DNA of 64,000 nt from Solea solea (lineage: Eukaryota; Chordata; Actinopteri; Pleuronectiformes; Soleidae), in contig NC_081146.1 of assembly GCF_958295425.1 (NCBI RefSeq), positions 1,405,001-1,469,000 of the forward strand. Reading direction: 5' to 3'. The position numbers were made by a program, and so were the translations under genes. Below the pieces are notes generated by a model. That model searched no databases. It saw nothing but the letters and a program-made list of their open reading frames with translations, and was not told where the DNA came from. Shown in pieces: positions 39,001-50,000 of this stretch (its first letter is position 1; each line of letters starts with the position of its first letter).

Positions 39001-40858
39001 GATGTGACCTTCTATCGCAAAGTTATACGAGTTTTGTTGCCTGTGGCGAAACATTAAAATTTTCACCAACTTTGCCGGCCCCTTACTCTTACGTCATAAT
39101 ATCTATTGAAAAGATTTTGATACCTTTGGATCCTCAACTTGTCCAAAGTGACCTCACCAAGTTTGAAGGTGATCCCATGAAAGTTCTAGGACAAATCTGT
39201 TCAAATATCATTGGTGCGAAATGGCCAAAATCAGCAAAGCATTTACTTTCAATCCAAGATGGCGGCTTTCCTGTTCGTTTTAGAGCATAGGCTACGCTGA
39301 CTTTTTTGACCGGCCCGACCTAAGGAAGGCGTGTACCAAGTTTCGTGCATGAACATTAAACGTGCTCCTCAGGACCACAAGTTTTAGGGGTTGGAGCAGT
39401 TTTTTGGCCCGTCCACTTTCACCAGGGGGCGCTGATTTTGACATGAAATATTTTCACATAGGTTTGTTCAGGGCCAGACTATCAACAATCCTAGCAAGTT
39501 TGGCTCAGATTGGACCAGGATTGGCAAAGTTGTGACAGTTTTTTTTTTTTTGTATTTTCTACCACCACCAGGAGGCGCTGTTTTCAAAATTTATTGTTTT
39601 CGGCAATATAGTCGCCTTCAGCAACTACCCATTATCAATCATAGGAAGTTTGGTTGGGATTGGATCTTCCATCGCAAAGTTATAAGAGTTTCGCTTTTTG
39701 TTGTGAAAAATAGGAATTTACACCCACTTTAGCGCCCCCTATCTCGTACACCATGAGACATTTTAAACAACTTTTGATAACTCAAGTTCCTCAACTGGTT
39801 CACAGTGACCTGACCAAGTTTAAAGGTGATCGCACAAGAACTCTAGGATTTATTCACTCAAATACCAGAGGTCATATTGTCTCCGTCACCAGGGGGTGCT
39901 GTTTTTGAAAGTGAATATTTTCATATAGGTGTCTTCAGGGCCGGACTATCATCAATCCTAGCAAGTTTGGTTCAGATTGGACTAGGATTCGCAAAGTGGT
40001 AGCAGTTTGTTTTTTTGTCGCAAAAATCCGACTTTGCATCATTACCATGGCAACATCATGTAACGATACGCCATCATATTGAGCACGCATAGTCTACCTT
40101 GTGTTTAGAATCTTTTAACCAATTTTGAGTTTGATACAATCATTTCTGTAAAAGTTATTCCCGAAATTGTAAAAGTAACTTTTTTTTTTAGATTTTCTGC
40201 CACCACCAGGAGGCGATGTTTACAAACTTAACAGTTTTTGCATAGGCATCTTCAGCAAGGGCCCATCATCGATCGCCACAAGTTTGGTTACGATCGGACC
40301 TTCCATCACAAAGTTATAAGAGTTTCGTTGCGTGTAGCGAGAAATTACAAATTTTCGCCAACTTTGCCGGCCCTTTTCTCGTACGCCATGCGACATTTCA
40401 ACTAACCATAAGCATCGTTAGATCCCCAACTTGTCCACAGTGACCTCACCAAGTTTGAACGTGATCCCATGTAAGCTCTAGGACAAGTTCGTTCAAATAC
40501 CGATGGTGCGAAATGGCCAAAATCGCCTCTGTTTTGGCGTGCAATCCAAGATGGCGGCCTTCCTGTGGGATTCACAGGGAAGTTGTCATCGACTTTTTTG
40601 ACCGTCCCCACCTCATGAACATGTGTGCCAAGTTTCGTTCATGTACATTAAACCCGAGAGCAGATGACCTAATAGAAGTTTTTTGCGTCAGTTTTTAGCC
40701 CCGCCCTCTTCCATTTTTTGACGCACATTCCTTGAAACACTGATATACGTAATTTTACACCAGGTCTGATGGGGTTGCAAAATTTGGTGAGTTTTGGGGC
40801 ATGGGAAAGGCCTCAAAAACGCGATTCATTTGGAGGAATAATAAGAATAAGAATAAGA
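36070..40858 (+). mobile_element. Array unit U7 (4.79 kb), 5'-clipped
   Basis: It begins at CAAGCGGTAATT, as U5 does, but is otherwise of the long U2 type, including the extra modules (about 39415-40390) and the CATCGACTTTTTTGACCG end. YY1-like sites are at 37895, 38265, 39257 and 40547. It ends with (AATAAG)n at 40836-40858. Non-coding. Confidence 0.85.
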
Positions 40859-40938
40859 ACTAGTACCGCAAGCGGTAATTGACGGGTTCGAGCTTGACGG
40901 CTCGCGAGTCCCTGTGCGTCCACGTCGCTACGCGAGTC
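40859..40938 (+). mobile_element. Unit 5' terminus joined to the Helentron coding core
   Basis: ACTAGTACCGCAAGCGGT and the next 60 bases match the start of every array unit. At about 40938, after CGCGAGTC, the match ends and sequence unique in the window begins. This may be the true 5' end of the autonomous Helentron, shared with its deletion derivatives, or a unit truncated by insertion. Confidence 0.7.
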
Positions 40939-41283
40939 ACATTTGACTATTTCAAAGATGTCATCCCCCTACCTTTGTTCTGAAGGCGTCAATATCTGCC
41001 ACCAACGCCTACAACACACAATCTTAACCCCTCACCATTGGCACCCTTCACCTAACCTTGTTCGTCCTGACGGTCTTGGGATCCCAATGGTTCTATGAAG
41101 AGACCCCAGAGTATTTTCAGAGAAAAACTAAAGTGAAATAAAACATGAGTATATTTGTCATAAAAATGGGAAACAAGAAATGTAGTATAATCATAGTTAG
41201 AAGGATAAAATATAGATACACATTTCTAATATCATAAAAAATACATTAAAGTGTGTCATTGTTGGTGTGGTGGTTCAGTCTGT
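40939..41283. other. Unique sequence upstream of the Helentron gene
   Basis: No repeat or coding frame was recognised. It lies between the unit terminus and the first copy of the internal direct repeat. Confidence 0.5.
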
Positions 41284-41655
41284 TGTTGAATGAGCTGATT
41301 GAGGATGATGTGTTCAGAGAGTTATTGAATCATTAGCATCACAGTCAATGCTTTATACAAAGCTGTGTTTTTCACACATTATCCAAGCACATCAGCTTTG
41401 CCATTGTTCCCTTTACCTGTGAGCCGCCCTGCACATCATTGGTTTGTTATTCATATGAACAGCAGATGCTCACATGCTCCTGTTACAGGTTGTAATGCAG
41501 TGTTCTGACTGAACACAAGTTTCAATGTGTGTAACATTGTTTTTAAACAACAATACTGAGCTTGCTAATAATAATGTAGCCATAACGTTTCGAAACGCAC
41601 AGTGGACTATTAAATACAGTGTCCAGCATGAAAAAAACCCAACTTTTTGTGGGCC
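41284..41655 (+). repeat. Direct repeat A, first copy
   Basis: Starts near GTTGAATGAGCTGATTG and includes GATGATGTGTTCAGAGAG, GCACATCAGCTTT and ACAACAATACTGAG. It recurs with moderate divergence at 43398-43775. It is part of an A-B tandem duplication upstream of the coding exons. Confidence 0.85.
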
Positions 41656-42125
41656 AATCAGAATCAGAACACTTTATTTTCCTTGGGTGAATTTTTTTTG
41701 TCGTCTAAATGCTCCATGCAAAGAAAAATAGTTATACAGCAGTGGGAACAAGGCATAAGATAAGGATATAAATAAACAGGTAAATAGGCAATGAGATGGA
41801 ATGAAATAAAATATTAAATAAAATAATACAATAATCAAGTAGACAATCTGGAAATGGAAACAATATACAAATATTAAGCAATGAAGTGAGAATGAGTATA
41901 GTTTGTTTTGTTTTATAGATAACCATAGGAGTCTGATCATCAAGTAGTTGCTGGTTTTGTTTTGGCCGGTCACAAATGAAAACCATGCTAAAGTAAAGGA
42001 ATTGGAAAATGATTTTCTTATTTTCACATTTGGAGGAAAAAAAGTCATGACAATAAATGTTACAGACTGGAAATGACTTACACTTGTGTTCAATTCTTAT
42101 AACCATTTTTTTATTGGTGCATTTT
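41656..42125. mobile_element. AT-rich insert beginning with a retroelement-tail-like sequence
   Basis: It begins with CAGAATCAGAACACTTTATT, a form common at fish SINE/LINE 3' ends (minus orientation), and continues AT-rich to about 42120. It separates repeat A from repeat B in the first copy of the A-B duplication. Open minus frames here are low-complexity hydrophobic sequence, and I do not call a gene. Confidence 0.4.
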
Positions 42126-42378
42126 AAACCACGCCTCTTTTCCCCTAACTTGTCTGTGATTGGTCTATTACCACGTCTGTCTGGTAAAACTCAGCTTTGT
42201 TAGGACAGTGCCCTTCAGTTGTGTAGTTTCTACACAGCACGTGGTTCTACTTGGCCTTGGCTTTCAGTGGACTGCACTTGAGCGAATTTCATCTTTTTCA
42301 AAGTCTCTTCAACGGTTAAAAGGTCTTTCTTCTTTGTGTGTACTGGACTTCATCAGCAGAACCAGCAGATAATTTTAG
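42126..42378 (+). promoter_or_regulatory. Candidate Helentron promoter and non-coding first exon
   Basis: A KLF/Sp-type CCACGCCTC (about 42130), an inverted CCAAT box in GATTGGTC (about 42158) and no TATA box precede a stretch with few splice-like words. It ends in AG|GTAAGTGCTG, a consensus donor, at 42378/42379. The first clear coding exon begins after an acceptor at 44210, so a non-coding exon 1 of about 150-200 bases spliced over a 1.8-kb intron fits. The transcription start is not fixed. Confidence 0.45.
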
Positions 42379-43061
42379 GTAAGTGCTGTTGGCATATCAG
42401 TTCACATAGCTCTTTGTTTACATGGCCAGAGAGAACGATGCCAATGAACAGATTAATTTAAAAGAATGTAATCACTGTTTTTGCTTTCTGGTGGCCTTGT
42501 CTTTGTTTGCATCTAGCATGGCTGTACAAATGGTTAACATGTTAGATGCAGTTTGTCTTTATACACGGTTCAAAGCAGACGGGAGTAATTTCAATAAGTC
42601 TCATTATTTGTATCACAAATACAGTTTGTGGGAGGTGTGTTTTTGTTGGTTTTTGTTTCAGTTTTTATGTTTGAACAATATTTTTGCGGTGTCGCATGGA
42701 TGTATTTTATGCTCTGCATAGAGCATAGCCCTTGGGCAGGGGCAGTGATGTTACCCATCATGCCCAAGTTTCATTTGAGTCCACCACAGTCACACACCAA
42801 AAGAACTAGTTATTCCATTCCACAGCTGTAGACTTTTCTATAGCCCACGAGCGATGATCTCGTGGGTGACAATCTGTTTTTAAGGCGTAGCATTACGTCT
42901 GAAACTTTTTGACAATCGGTGGTCATGTAATCATGATGTCACGTGCGTTTTTTCCGGGTTAGTTGTCCTGGAAACATGAAGTTCTGCCAGTGCTGTGGTG
43001 TTTGTGGATCAGGGTGAAAACAACGACCAGAAATCAAAACAACATATTACTGTATACCACC

Positions 43062-43290
43062 AGTATGTGTGAAAACACTCACCCTGGCTGTAACTGTTGT
43101 TTAGTCCTAAATTTATACTAAGTTTATTAAAAATAGTATATTATGGCTGTAAATTAGTAAGTACAGTTGGTACAGTAAACCAGCAGATTCATGATCATAT
43201 TATTAGGAACAATAAGAACGTGTACAAGGTGAAACAGTGTGGGACTGTGGTTGTTTGATTGTTTGTGTGAGAATTTCGCAAAACTGTACT
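43062..43290 (+). repeat. Direct repeat B, first copy
   Basis: Contains TTTATACTAAGTTTATTA and ATCATATTATTAGGAACAATAA. It recurs at 43772-44010. A run of about 15 G at 43301-43315 follows, which is a likely slippage or assembly-error site. Confidence 0.8.
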
Positions 43291-43397
43291 GACTGTGTTT
43301 GGGGGGGGGGGGGGGTGTCAGGTAAGTGTTGGGAATTGCCTCAAAACTAGACAAAGCTTGTCTACTTTTAAATGGTGTGTGTAGAGATAGGTTCCGC

Positions 43398-44010
43398 TTG
43401 TTGAACTGAATGAGGATGATGTGTTCAGGGAGTTACCAAATTATTAGCATCACAGTCAATGCTTCATAGACAAAGCTGCGTCATTTGCACATTATTAAAG
43501 CACATCAGCTTTCATTGTTCCCTTTACCTTGACCAATTATGCTTAAGGACCTTAACAGCTTAGCAATTGACCTGCACATCAGGCTGGTTTGTTATTCATA
43601 TTGCTCCCCTTACAGCTTATAATACGAGCTTCTGATTGAATACAGGTTTGGATATGTGTAACATTTGCTTTGTAAAACAACAATACTGAGTTACCTAGCT
43701 AATGATAATCAAGTCACATAACTTTCTGAAACACACAGTGGCTTATTACAGCATGAGAAAAACATTTTGGAATCCCTGGAAACACTCACTCTGGGTACTG
43801 CACCTAGGCAGTAGCCAGTTAAAAGTAATTGTTATTAAGTCCTATATTTATACTAAGCTTTATAACCATAAATTATTATTAAAGTACAGTCGATATAGTA
43901 ATCCAACACAGTTATGATCATATTATGAGGAACAATAACAACATGCTGGAAGTGTAACAGTCTGTAACTGTGTGTTTGAGTGCTTGTATGGGAATCTCAC
44001 AAAAGGGAGT
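43398..44010 (+). repeat. Direct repeats A' and B' (second copy)
   Basis: A' (43398-43775) and B' (43772-44010) are contiguous, whereas A and B in the first copy are separated by about 1.4 kb. Either the ancestral A-B was duplicated and the first copy later took an insertion, or the second copy lost the middle. Confidence 0.8.
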
Positions 44011-44216
44011 AAAGGGAGTGATGTTGTAATTGTGCTTTTTACAATTGTATGTGTTTTTTTGTTTTTTTTACAGTGGATTGAATTTCCAGGGACGTCACAA
44101 AGTTACAGAGGAACAGGAATTGGTTTAAATTATTTCGTTCATTTAATACAACTGTTTTCTGGTATATATTTTACTGTTTCTGTGTGAGTTTTTGTATTTC
44201 TATTGGTTAGGTGAAG

Positions 44217-47044
44217 ATGCCTCGCCTGAAGAAGCACAACCGTTCCATCGCGGCCAAGAAGAGCATGGAGGAACGCCTGGCAGCAGTGGTGGCATCTGCG
44301 CCTCTGGTCTCCACCACTTGCTTCCCACCACCAACACGTGGTCCCTCATGTATGTGTTCACCTGTTTTCTTTAAATTCTTTGGAGAGTGCATGCGGTCAT
44401 GTTCAGTGTCTTTAATGTATTTTGTACGTGCACAATGTATTTGGGTGATGTGTTCTTCTATTTTAATGTTTTGTCTTTTTAACTAGGTCGTGGTACTGGT
44501 CGTCGCCACCGTGTGAGCACCTGGCCAGTTTCACCCCTGACTGGCAGGAGTCACAAGATGATCATCCCAGCCGAGTCACCTGACAAGAAGGTATTGATTT
44601 TGAATTTACAAACATAATTATTTATGTGAGGTGTAGTTATTAATGTTCTTAAATAAATATTTTCTATTGTTATAGTTTGTTCTTTTTGTCGGTGATTCCC
44701 ACCTGCGCGCCATTGTTGATGGCCATGTGAAGATTTCGCACAAGCAGCTTTCTTTTGGTCTCATGTCAACGCCAGGCGCTGACGCCAAGGACCTGAGGAC
44801 TGAGATGGTGAGTGCAGTCCTTCCCAGGACACCTGACCTTGTTTGTGTTCTTGCGCCCAGCAACAACTTGACTAAGGGGACATTGGATCAGGCTGCAGTG
44901 GACTTTGAGGAGCTTCTCACCAGTGCCTTGTCTCGGTGGCCGAAGGCAAGATTATTTTAATATGTTCACGTCTTTCCAATCATAATGAATGTAGCTTTAT
45001 AGGCTGTTGTAGATAATTTCTTTTTATTTCAATGCATGTTTGTGATTATTATATTGCTTGTTTTTAAATAATGTTATGTGTTGTTATAGTTGTTTGTCCT
45101 GGACTTCCCTCCCCGCCGGAACGTGGATCAGGACTTGCAGGAACTTTTTCGCCAGGAGTTTCACCGTGTGGCTGCACGCAAGGGTATGGCCCAAAAATAT
45201 TTAGTTCAGTCTAATTCAAGTTGCACGTGTCATTGGCTTTTATGGCATATGGAGAAAGATAATTTCTGTCACATTCAGAATGTTTTTAAATGAATATGAT
45301 GCAAACAGATTTTATTTTATTTAAACAAACATTATATTTGTTTGTTTAGGTGTGAGGTACTACTCTATTGCAGAGTTCTTTCCTCTCAGCCAGCGTGACC
45401 TGTGGAGTTGGGATGGGGTAAGTGGAAATGATTTGTTTATTGTCCTTTCTTACCTTTACATATATACTAGTTTTTTTTCAGAGTTTGTTAAAGCACTGTA
45501 TAAATGAAATGTGTTATTATTATTATCATCATTTGCAGATTAGCAACAGTATTGACAGTGCTGTTAATTTGAGTTTGATCTCATATTTTTGCAGGTGCAC
45601 CTGAGTGATGGATCTGGGATGAGGACGCTGGTGACATTGCTATGCGACAAATCCAGTCTGGAGCTAGCGATGGCTGTTGCACAGGAGGAGTCGCGTAGCA
45701 TGTTGCCAGCTGTTCCTGCTCCTGCTCCTCGTCTGGCTCCGAGGTTGGTTGTGGTTGGAGAGGCCCGCTCTCCACGTCCGTTGCACAACCCATTGGATTG
45801 GAAGGTGGTTGAACCACGCAGGACGGTAAATGAGTTGCACACTTTGTGTTTTAGGAGAAACAGAAACATTTCCAAGCAATTCACTGCACAAATGGTCAAA
45901 ATGTACATGTATAAAATTATATTTTTCATTACAGGGGAGCAGCTCGCCCCCTAAGGGAGGGAAGGTTCAGCTCAGGGTATGTTTTGTTTTTTAATTCACC
46001 TTTTGATATCTATGTTTATTGATTGATGTATCTATCTGTATGTTTTCTCAACAGAAGTTGTTACTAAAATTCTTTCTTTTTTGTCTCACAAGGATTGTTA
46101 CATCCCTCTCACTCCTGTGTGGTTCAGCCCACCAATGTTGGAGATGATGGACAGTGTCCGTCCGGGCAATCTTGATCAGAAGGAGCCCAGTACTTCTGCC
46201 AAGGGACCAACGGTAATGTGCATGCAAAGAGTGTTTATTAGCCAATGATTCAATTTGGAACAATGAACTGTCAAGACTGATGTCATTATTTGAAGTTGTT
46301 GCAATTTAAGCATTTTGTTATTATTCTTTTAGGGGGTCAAGCGTCCTAGGAGCCCTTTTGCTCCAAAGAAGAGCTGTGGGAAACAGAAGGTTTGAGACGT
46401 TGTATTTGTTTTCTAGTGTTTGGCAGTAAATTGTGTAAGAACATGGAAGTAATTTGTTTGCTGTTTTTTTTTTCTAAGGTGAAGGTGGAGGAGTGGCCTG
46501 AACTTCCCAAGGCTGTGTCGGTAAGTGCACATTGTGTGAAAGTTGTATAATTTTATGAATGGATTATGCAACACCTTGTTATTTTATTCATACTGTAAGT
46601 TGGAAGGGCTGTGGGAACCAGCTGGTTGAGCTCGTTACATTTTATTTCTGGTGTTGGGCAGTAAATTGTGGAAGGGCATGCAGTTAATGTGTTTGCTGTG
46701 TTCTTTTTTGTTTTTGTCTAAGGTGGAAGTGGGGGATTGGCCTGGAGTGCCCAAGGCTGTGGAGGTAAGGGCAGATTGTGAGAATGTATATAAATGTATT
46801 CTGTTAAACAAATTTCACTGTTTATATTAGTAGTTTATGGTCAAGATTGACTTGCATATGCAAATGTTGAATTTTCCAATATTTGATTCCCTGAAAAGTA
46901 TCACAAGTCCGGGCTGTTATAAATGTACAGATACAGCTGTGTTACGATGTGTAACAAGATTGATTGTTTTTTTTTCATCAGGAGGTCCCTGTGGAGCGTC
47001 CCCGCAGACGCATTGTCTTCAAGAAGAGGCGTACTTCTCAGCAG
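44217..47044 (+). CDS. N-terminal exons: SGNH/GDSL hydrolase domain and basic Pro-rich tail
   Basis: Residues 1-79 are basic ([14 protein letters not shown]...). Residues 80-225 form an SGNH hydrolase: GDSHLR with Ser87 (block I), a Gly in STPGAD (block II), APSNNL with Asn142 or 143 (block III) and WDGVHLS with Asp222 and His225 (block V, split by the intron at 45418). The sequence [20 protein letters not shown] before it is typical spacing. Residues 226-422 are rich in Pro and Lys/Arg ([12 protein letters not shown] near 46998), probably a linker with nuclear-localisation signals. Ser-nucleophile esterases of this fold also occur in ORF1 of some CR1/L2 LINEs. Substrate unknown. Two 14-residue exons (46479-46520 and 46723-46764) are duplicates. 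Confidence 0.75.
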
Positions 47045-50000
47045 GTTTGTCATTATTTAGATTATGATTTTATAAAGAATTTAGTTAGTGTTGATAGTGC
47101 TCAAACATTGTGGCAGTTGTAACATAGTGATGAAGTTATTGTGAAGTCATGGTGAGTCTAACATTCAGTGTGTTTTGTAGCAGGTTGCAGCTGCAGATGT
47201 TGTGGAGGTGATGAGTGGACCATCACCTGTGACCATTGAAGACTGTCCCCCTATGCACAGCTCCCCAGACCTCATCCAAAGTAAGGTCGCTGCTAATGTT
47301 GATACTTTGCCGGTAACGTTTGATGCTGGGTCTGTTAGTTCAGGTGAAGAGGAGATCATAGCGGTCTCTGATACAGACAGTGAGGGTTCCATTTCTTTTG
47401 GGTGGACTGATACTTTGCCATTAGCGCAAGGTTCACGGTCTGTTGGGGCAGGTGTAGATGAGGTCACAGTGATCTCTGATACAGACAGTGAGGGTTCCAT
47501 TTCTTTTGGGTGCTTTGATACTGTGCCGCGAAGTTTTGGGGTGCGTTCTGTGAGGGGATCCTTTCATCAGGGGGATCAGCGTTTTAAATATAGAGGTGTA
47601 CAGTGTATGGCAGTAAGTTTGGCTGCCATGGCAATGCATAAGACCAAGAGTGTGTTTTCTTGGCAAACGAGACATCTGGACGATGCTGTTGTTTGTGGTG
47701 ACAAGATCTACACATCTTTGCGTGACAATAACTTGATTTGTGGTGGTCACACTATCCCATGTATTCCAGAGTTACCAAAGCAGTTGGATAGACGTGGCCA
47801 TAGTTATGAGTTTGAGTATGGTGACTTTGTGACTGGGGATGTCAATGTGGTTGAGGGAGAGTTTATTGATGCAGGTGTGTGCACAACTCTGAAGGACGGT
47901 TTGAAAAAGATGTGTATGGAATATGACACATGCTTTTTCACATTGTTATCCCGTACTTGTGGGATTATTAGGGAAGGAGAACAGTTTGCTGTTGTTGACT
48001 CTCATGCACGCAGTGCAGATGGGATGGTGCATCCCAACGGAAAGAGTGTTGTTGTGTACTTTAGTAGTCTTGAACACTTGATTCAGCATGTTAGCTGTTT
48101 TGCTGCAGGATTCAGAGGGACACAGAAGTTGTTTGAGATTGCTGGTGTTCGTGTCACTGTCAAAGTAGATGGTGGTGCTAGCCAGTCATCTTCATGTAAG
48201 ATTGGTGCAAAGCGCAAGGCTACTACAATGCCTACTCGTACTTCAAAGAGGGTTAAAAGGAGTGACCCAATTGATTCAGATGTAGCATTTGTTAGTGAGG
48301 TTACAGTTAAGGAGTTGGTGTTTAACCCTGTTCGTAATGATGTAGCTCGAGCTTTATGTGATAAATTACATGTTGAGTCAGAGAAAGTCGATGATGTGTT
48401 TTCAATAGTTGGTGTGTTGGGGGCTCCGTGCAAAAGGGACACAATAGTTGGTGATGGCAACTGTTTTTTTAGATCAGTCAGTCAAGCTGTGTGTGGTTCA
48501 CAAAAGAATCACAGGAAAATTAGATTAGCTGTAGTTAAACAATTAGAAGGTAATGCTGCAGTTTATGAGAGCATTTTGAGAAGTGAGTTCTCATCAGTGT
48601 CAGATTATGTCATTAAGTCAAGGATGCGTTATGTCGGCAGTTGGGCGACAGAGGTTGAGATTCAAGCAGCAGCAGATTGTTTAGGAGTTTCTATTTTCAC
48701 TTACATGGGTGATCACTGGCTTGAATATAGTTGTAAGAATAGCCAGTTTTCCAGTCAGGCAGTATACTTAGAACATGTCAATGGTAACCACTATGAGACT
48801 GTTGTTTGTGTTCATCAGCCACAGACACAGTTTTGTTATGGTCACTGCAAAGTAGGTGAGGCTACAACAGGCTACAATCTTAGACAGCACAGTAAAGTAG
48901 AGGCACAGGCAACAGCTAGAAGGTATACTTCTAATTTAAACTATAGTTTTTCTAATTATTTGAGAAGGAAAAAGTGGTTCGAAAATAAAATTCAATGTAG
49001 AGACAATATATTAGAGAAGTTGAAACGTCAGAAACGTTCTAAAGTAAAATACATGCAAGATGTCAGCTATAGAGAGAAAAAGAAAAGGTCAGATAAAGTA
49101 AAGTATACACAAGATGTTAGCTATAGAGAGACAAAGAAAGGGTCAAATAAAGTAAAGTATACACAAGATGTTAGCTATAGAGAGAAAATGAAAGATTTAA
49201 GTAAAGTTATGTACACACAAGATGTCAGCTATAGAGAGGAAAAGAAACAGATGAGCAAAAATAAGTACTGTTTAAATGTCAGCTACAGACAGAAGAAAAA
49301 AATTAGTAGTGTAAGGAAGTACCAAAGTAATCCACAGTTTCAGGAGAGTGTTAGAGCAGGGAGCAAAGTGAAAAGGCAGCTTTTGAAAGACCAGGCAGTA
49401 GATTTTGATTTTGTGATGGAGCAGTTTCTGTCTAAAGTGACAGATGGACCACATTTTGTGTGTTCTGTTTGCCAAAGGTTGTTGTTTAAAAAGCAGGTTT
49501 TGAATTGTAAAATAAGTCATTATAACAAGAGTGCAGACATGGCGTTAATTGCGGAGAAATGTATTTCAGAGGAGTATTTACATAAATGTAATGAGAACTG
49601 TGCAACTTCATGTCAGTTGTTTGATTCCTCTAGAGGACACTTGTGGATTTGTTATAATTGTAATTCTAAGATAAATAGAAAAGAGATTCCTCCTGAGTGT
49701 GTAATCAATAATTTAGGTGTCCATGCTGTGCCTCCTGAATTGGCTTGTTTAAATAGTTTAGAGCAACATTTGATTGCGTTGCATATCCCATTTATGAAGG
49801 TTTTGGCATTGCCTAAAGGAGGACAAAATGGTGTTCATGGACCGGTGACGTGTGTTCCAGCCAATATTGTAGAGACAAATAATTTGCTTCCTCGTTCCAA
49901 TATGGAGGGGTCTTTGTTGCGTGTCAAACTGAAGCGAAAGCTAACATACAAAGGACATTATGAGTATCAGTTTGTTGACCCAATGCGCATAAGGCAGGCT

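Noticed and set aside
41674..42106. 124- and 139-residue minus-strand open frames
   Set aside because: They are low-complexity Phe/Leu/Ile translations of AT-rich DNA in two frames at once, with no domain.
43301..43315. G15 run as a functional element
   Set aside because: More likely a polymerase-slippage or assembly-uncertain homopolymer.
47202..47204. GTG at 47202 as the start of the large protein
   Set aside because: An animal gene would not normally start at GTG. The frame is open upstream through a splice acceptor and in phase with the preceding exon, so this is internal.
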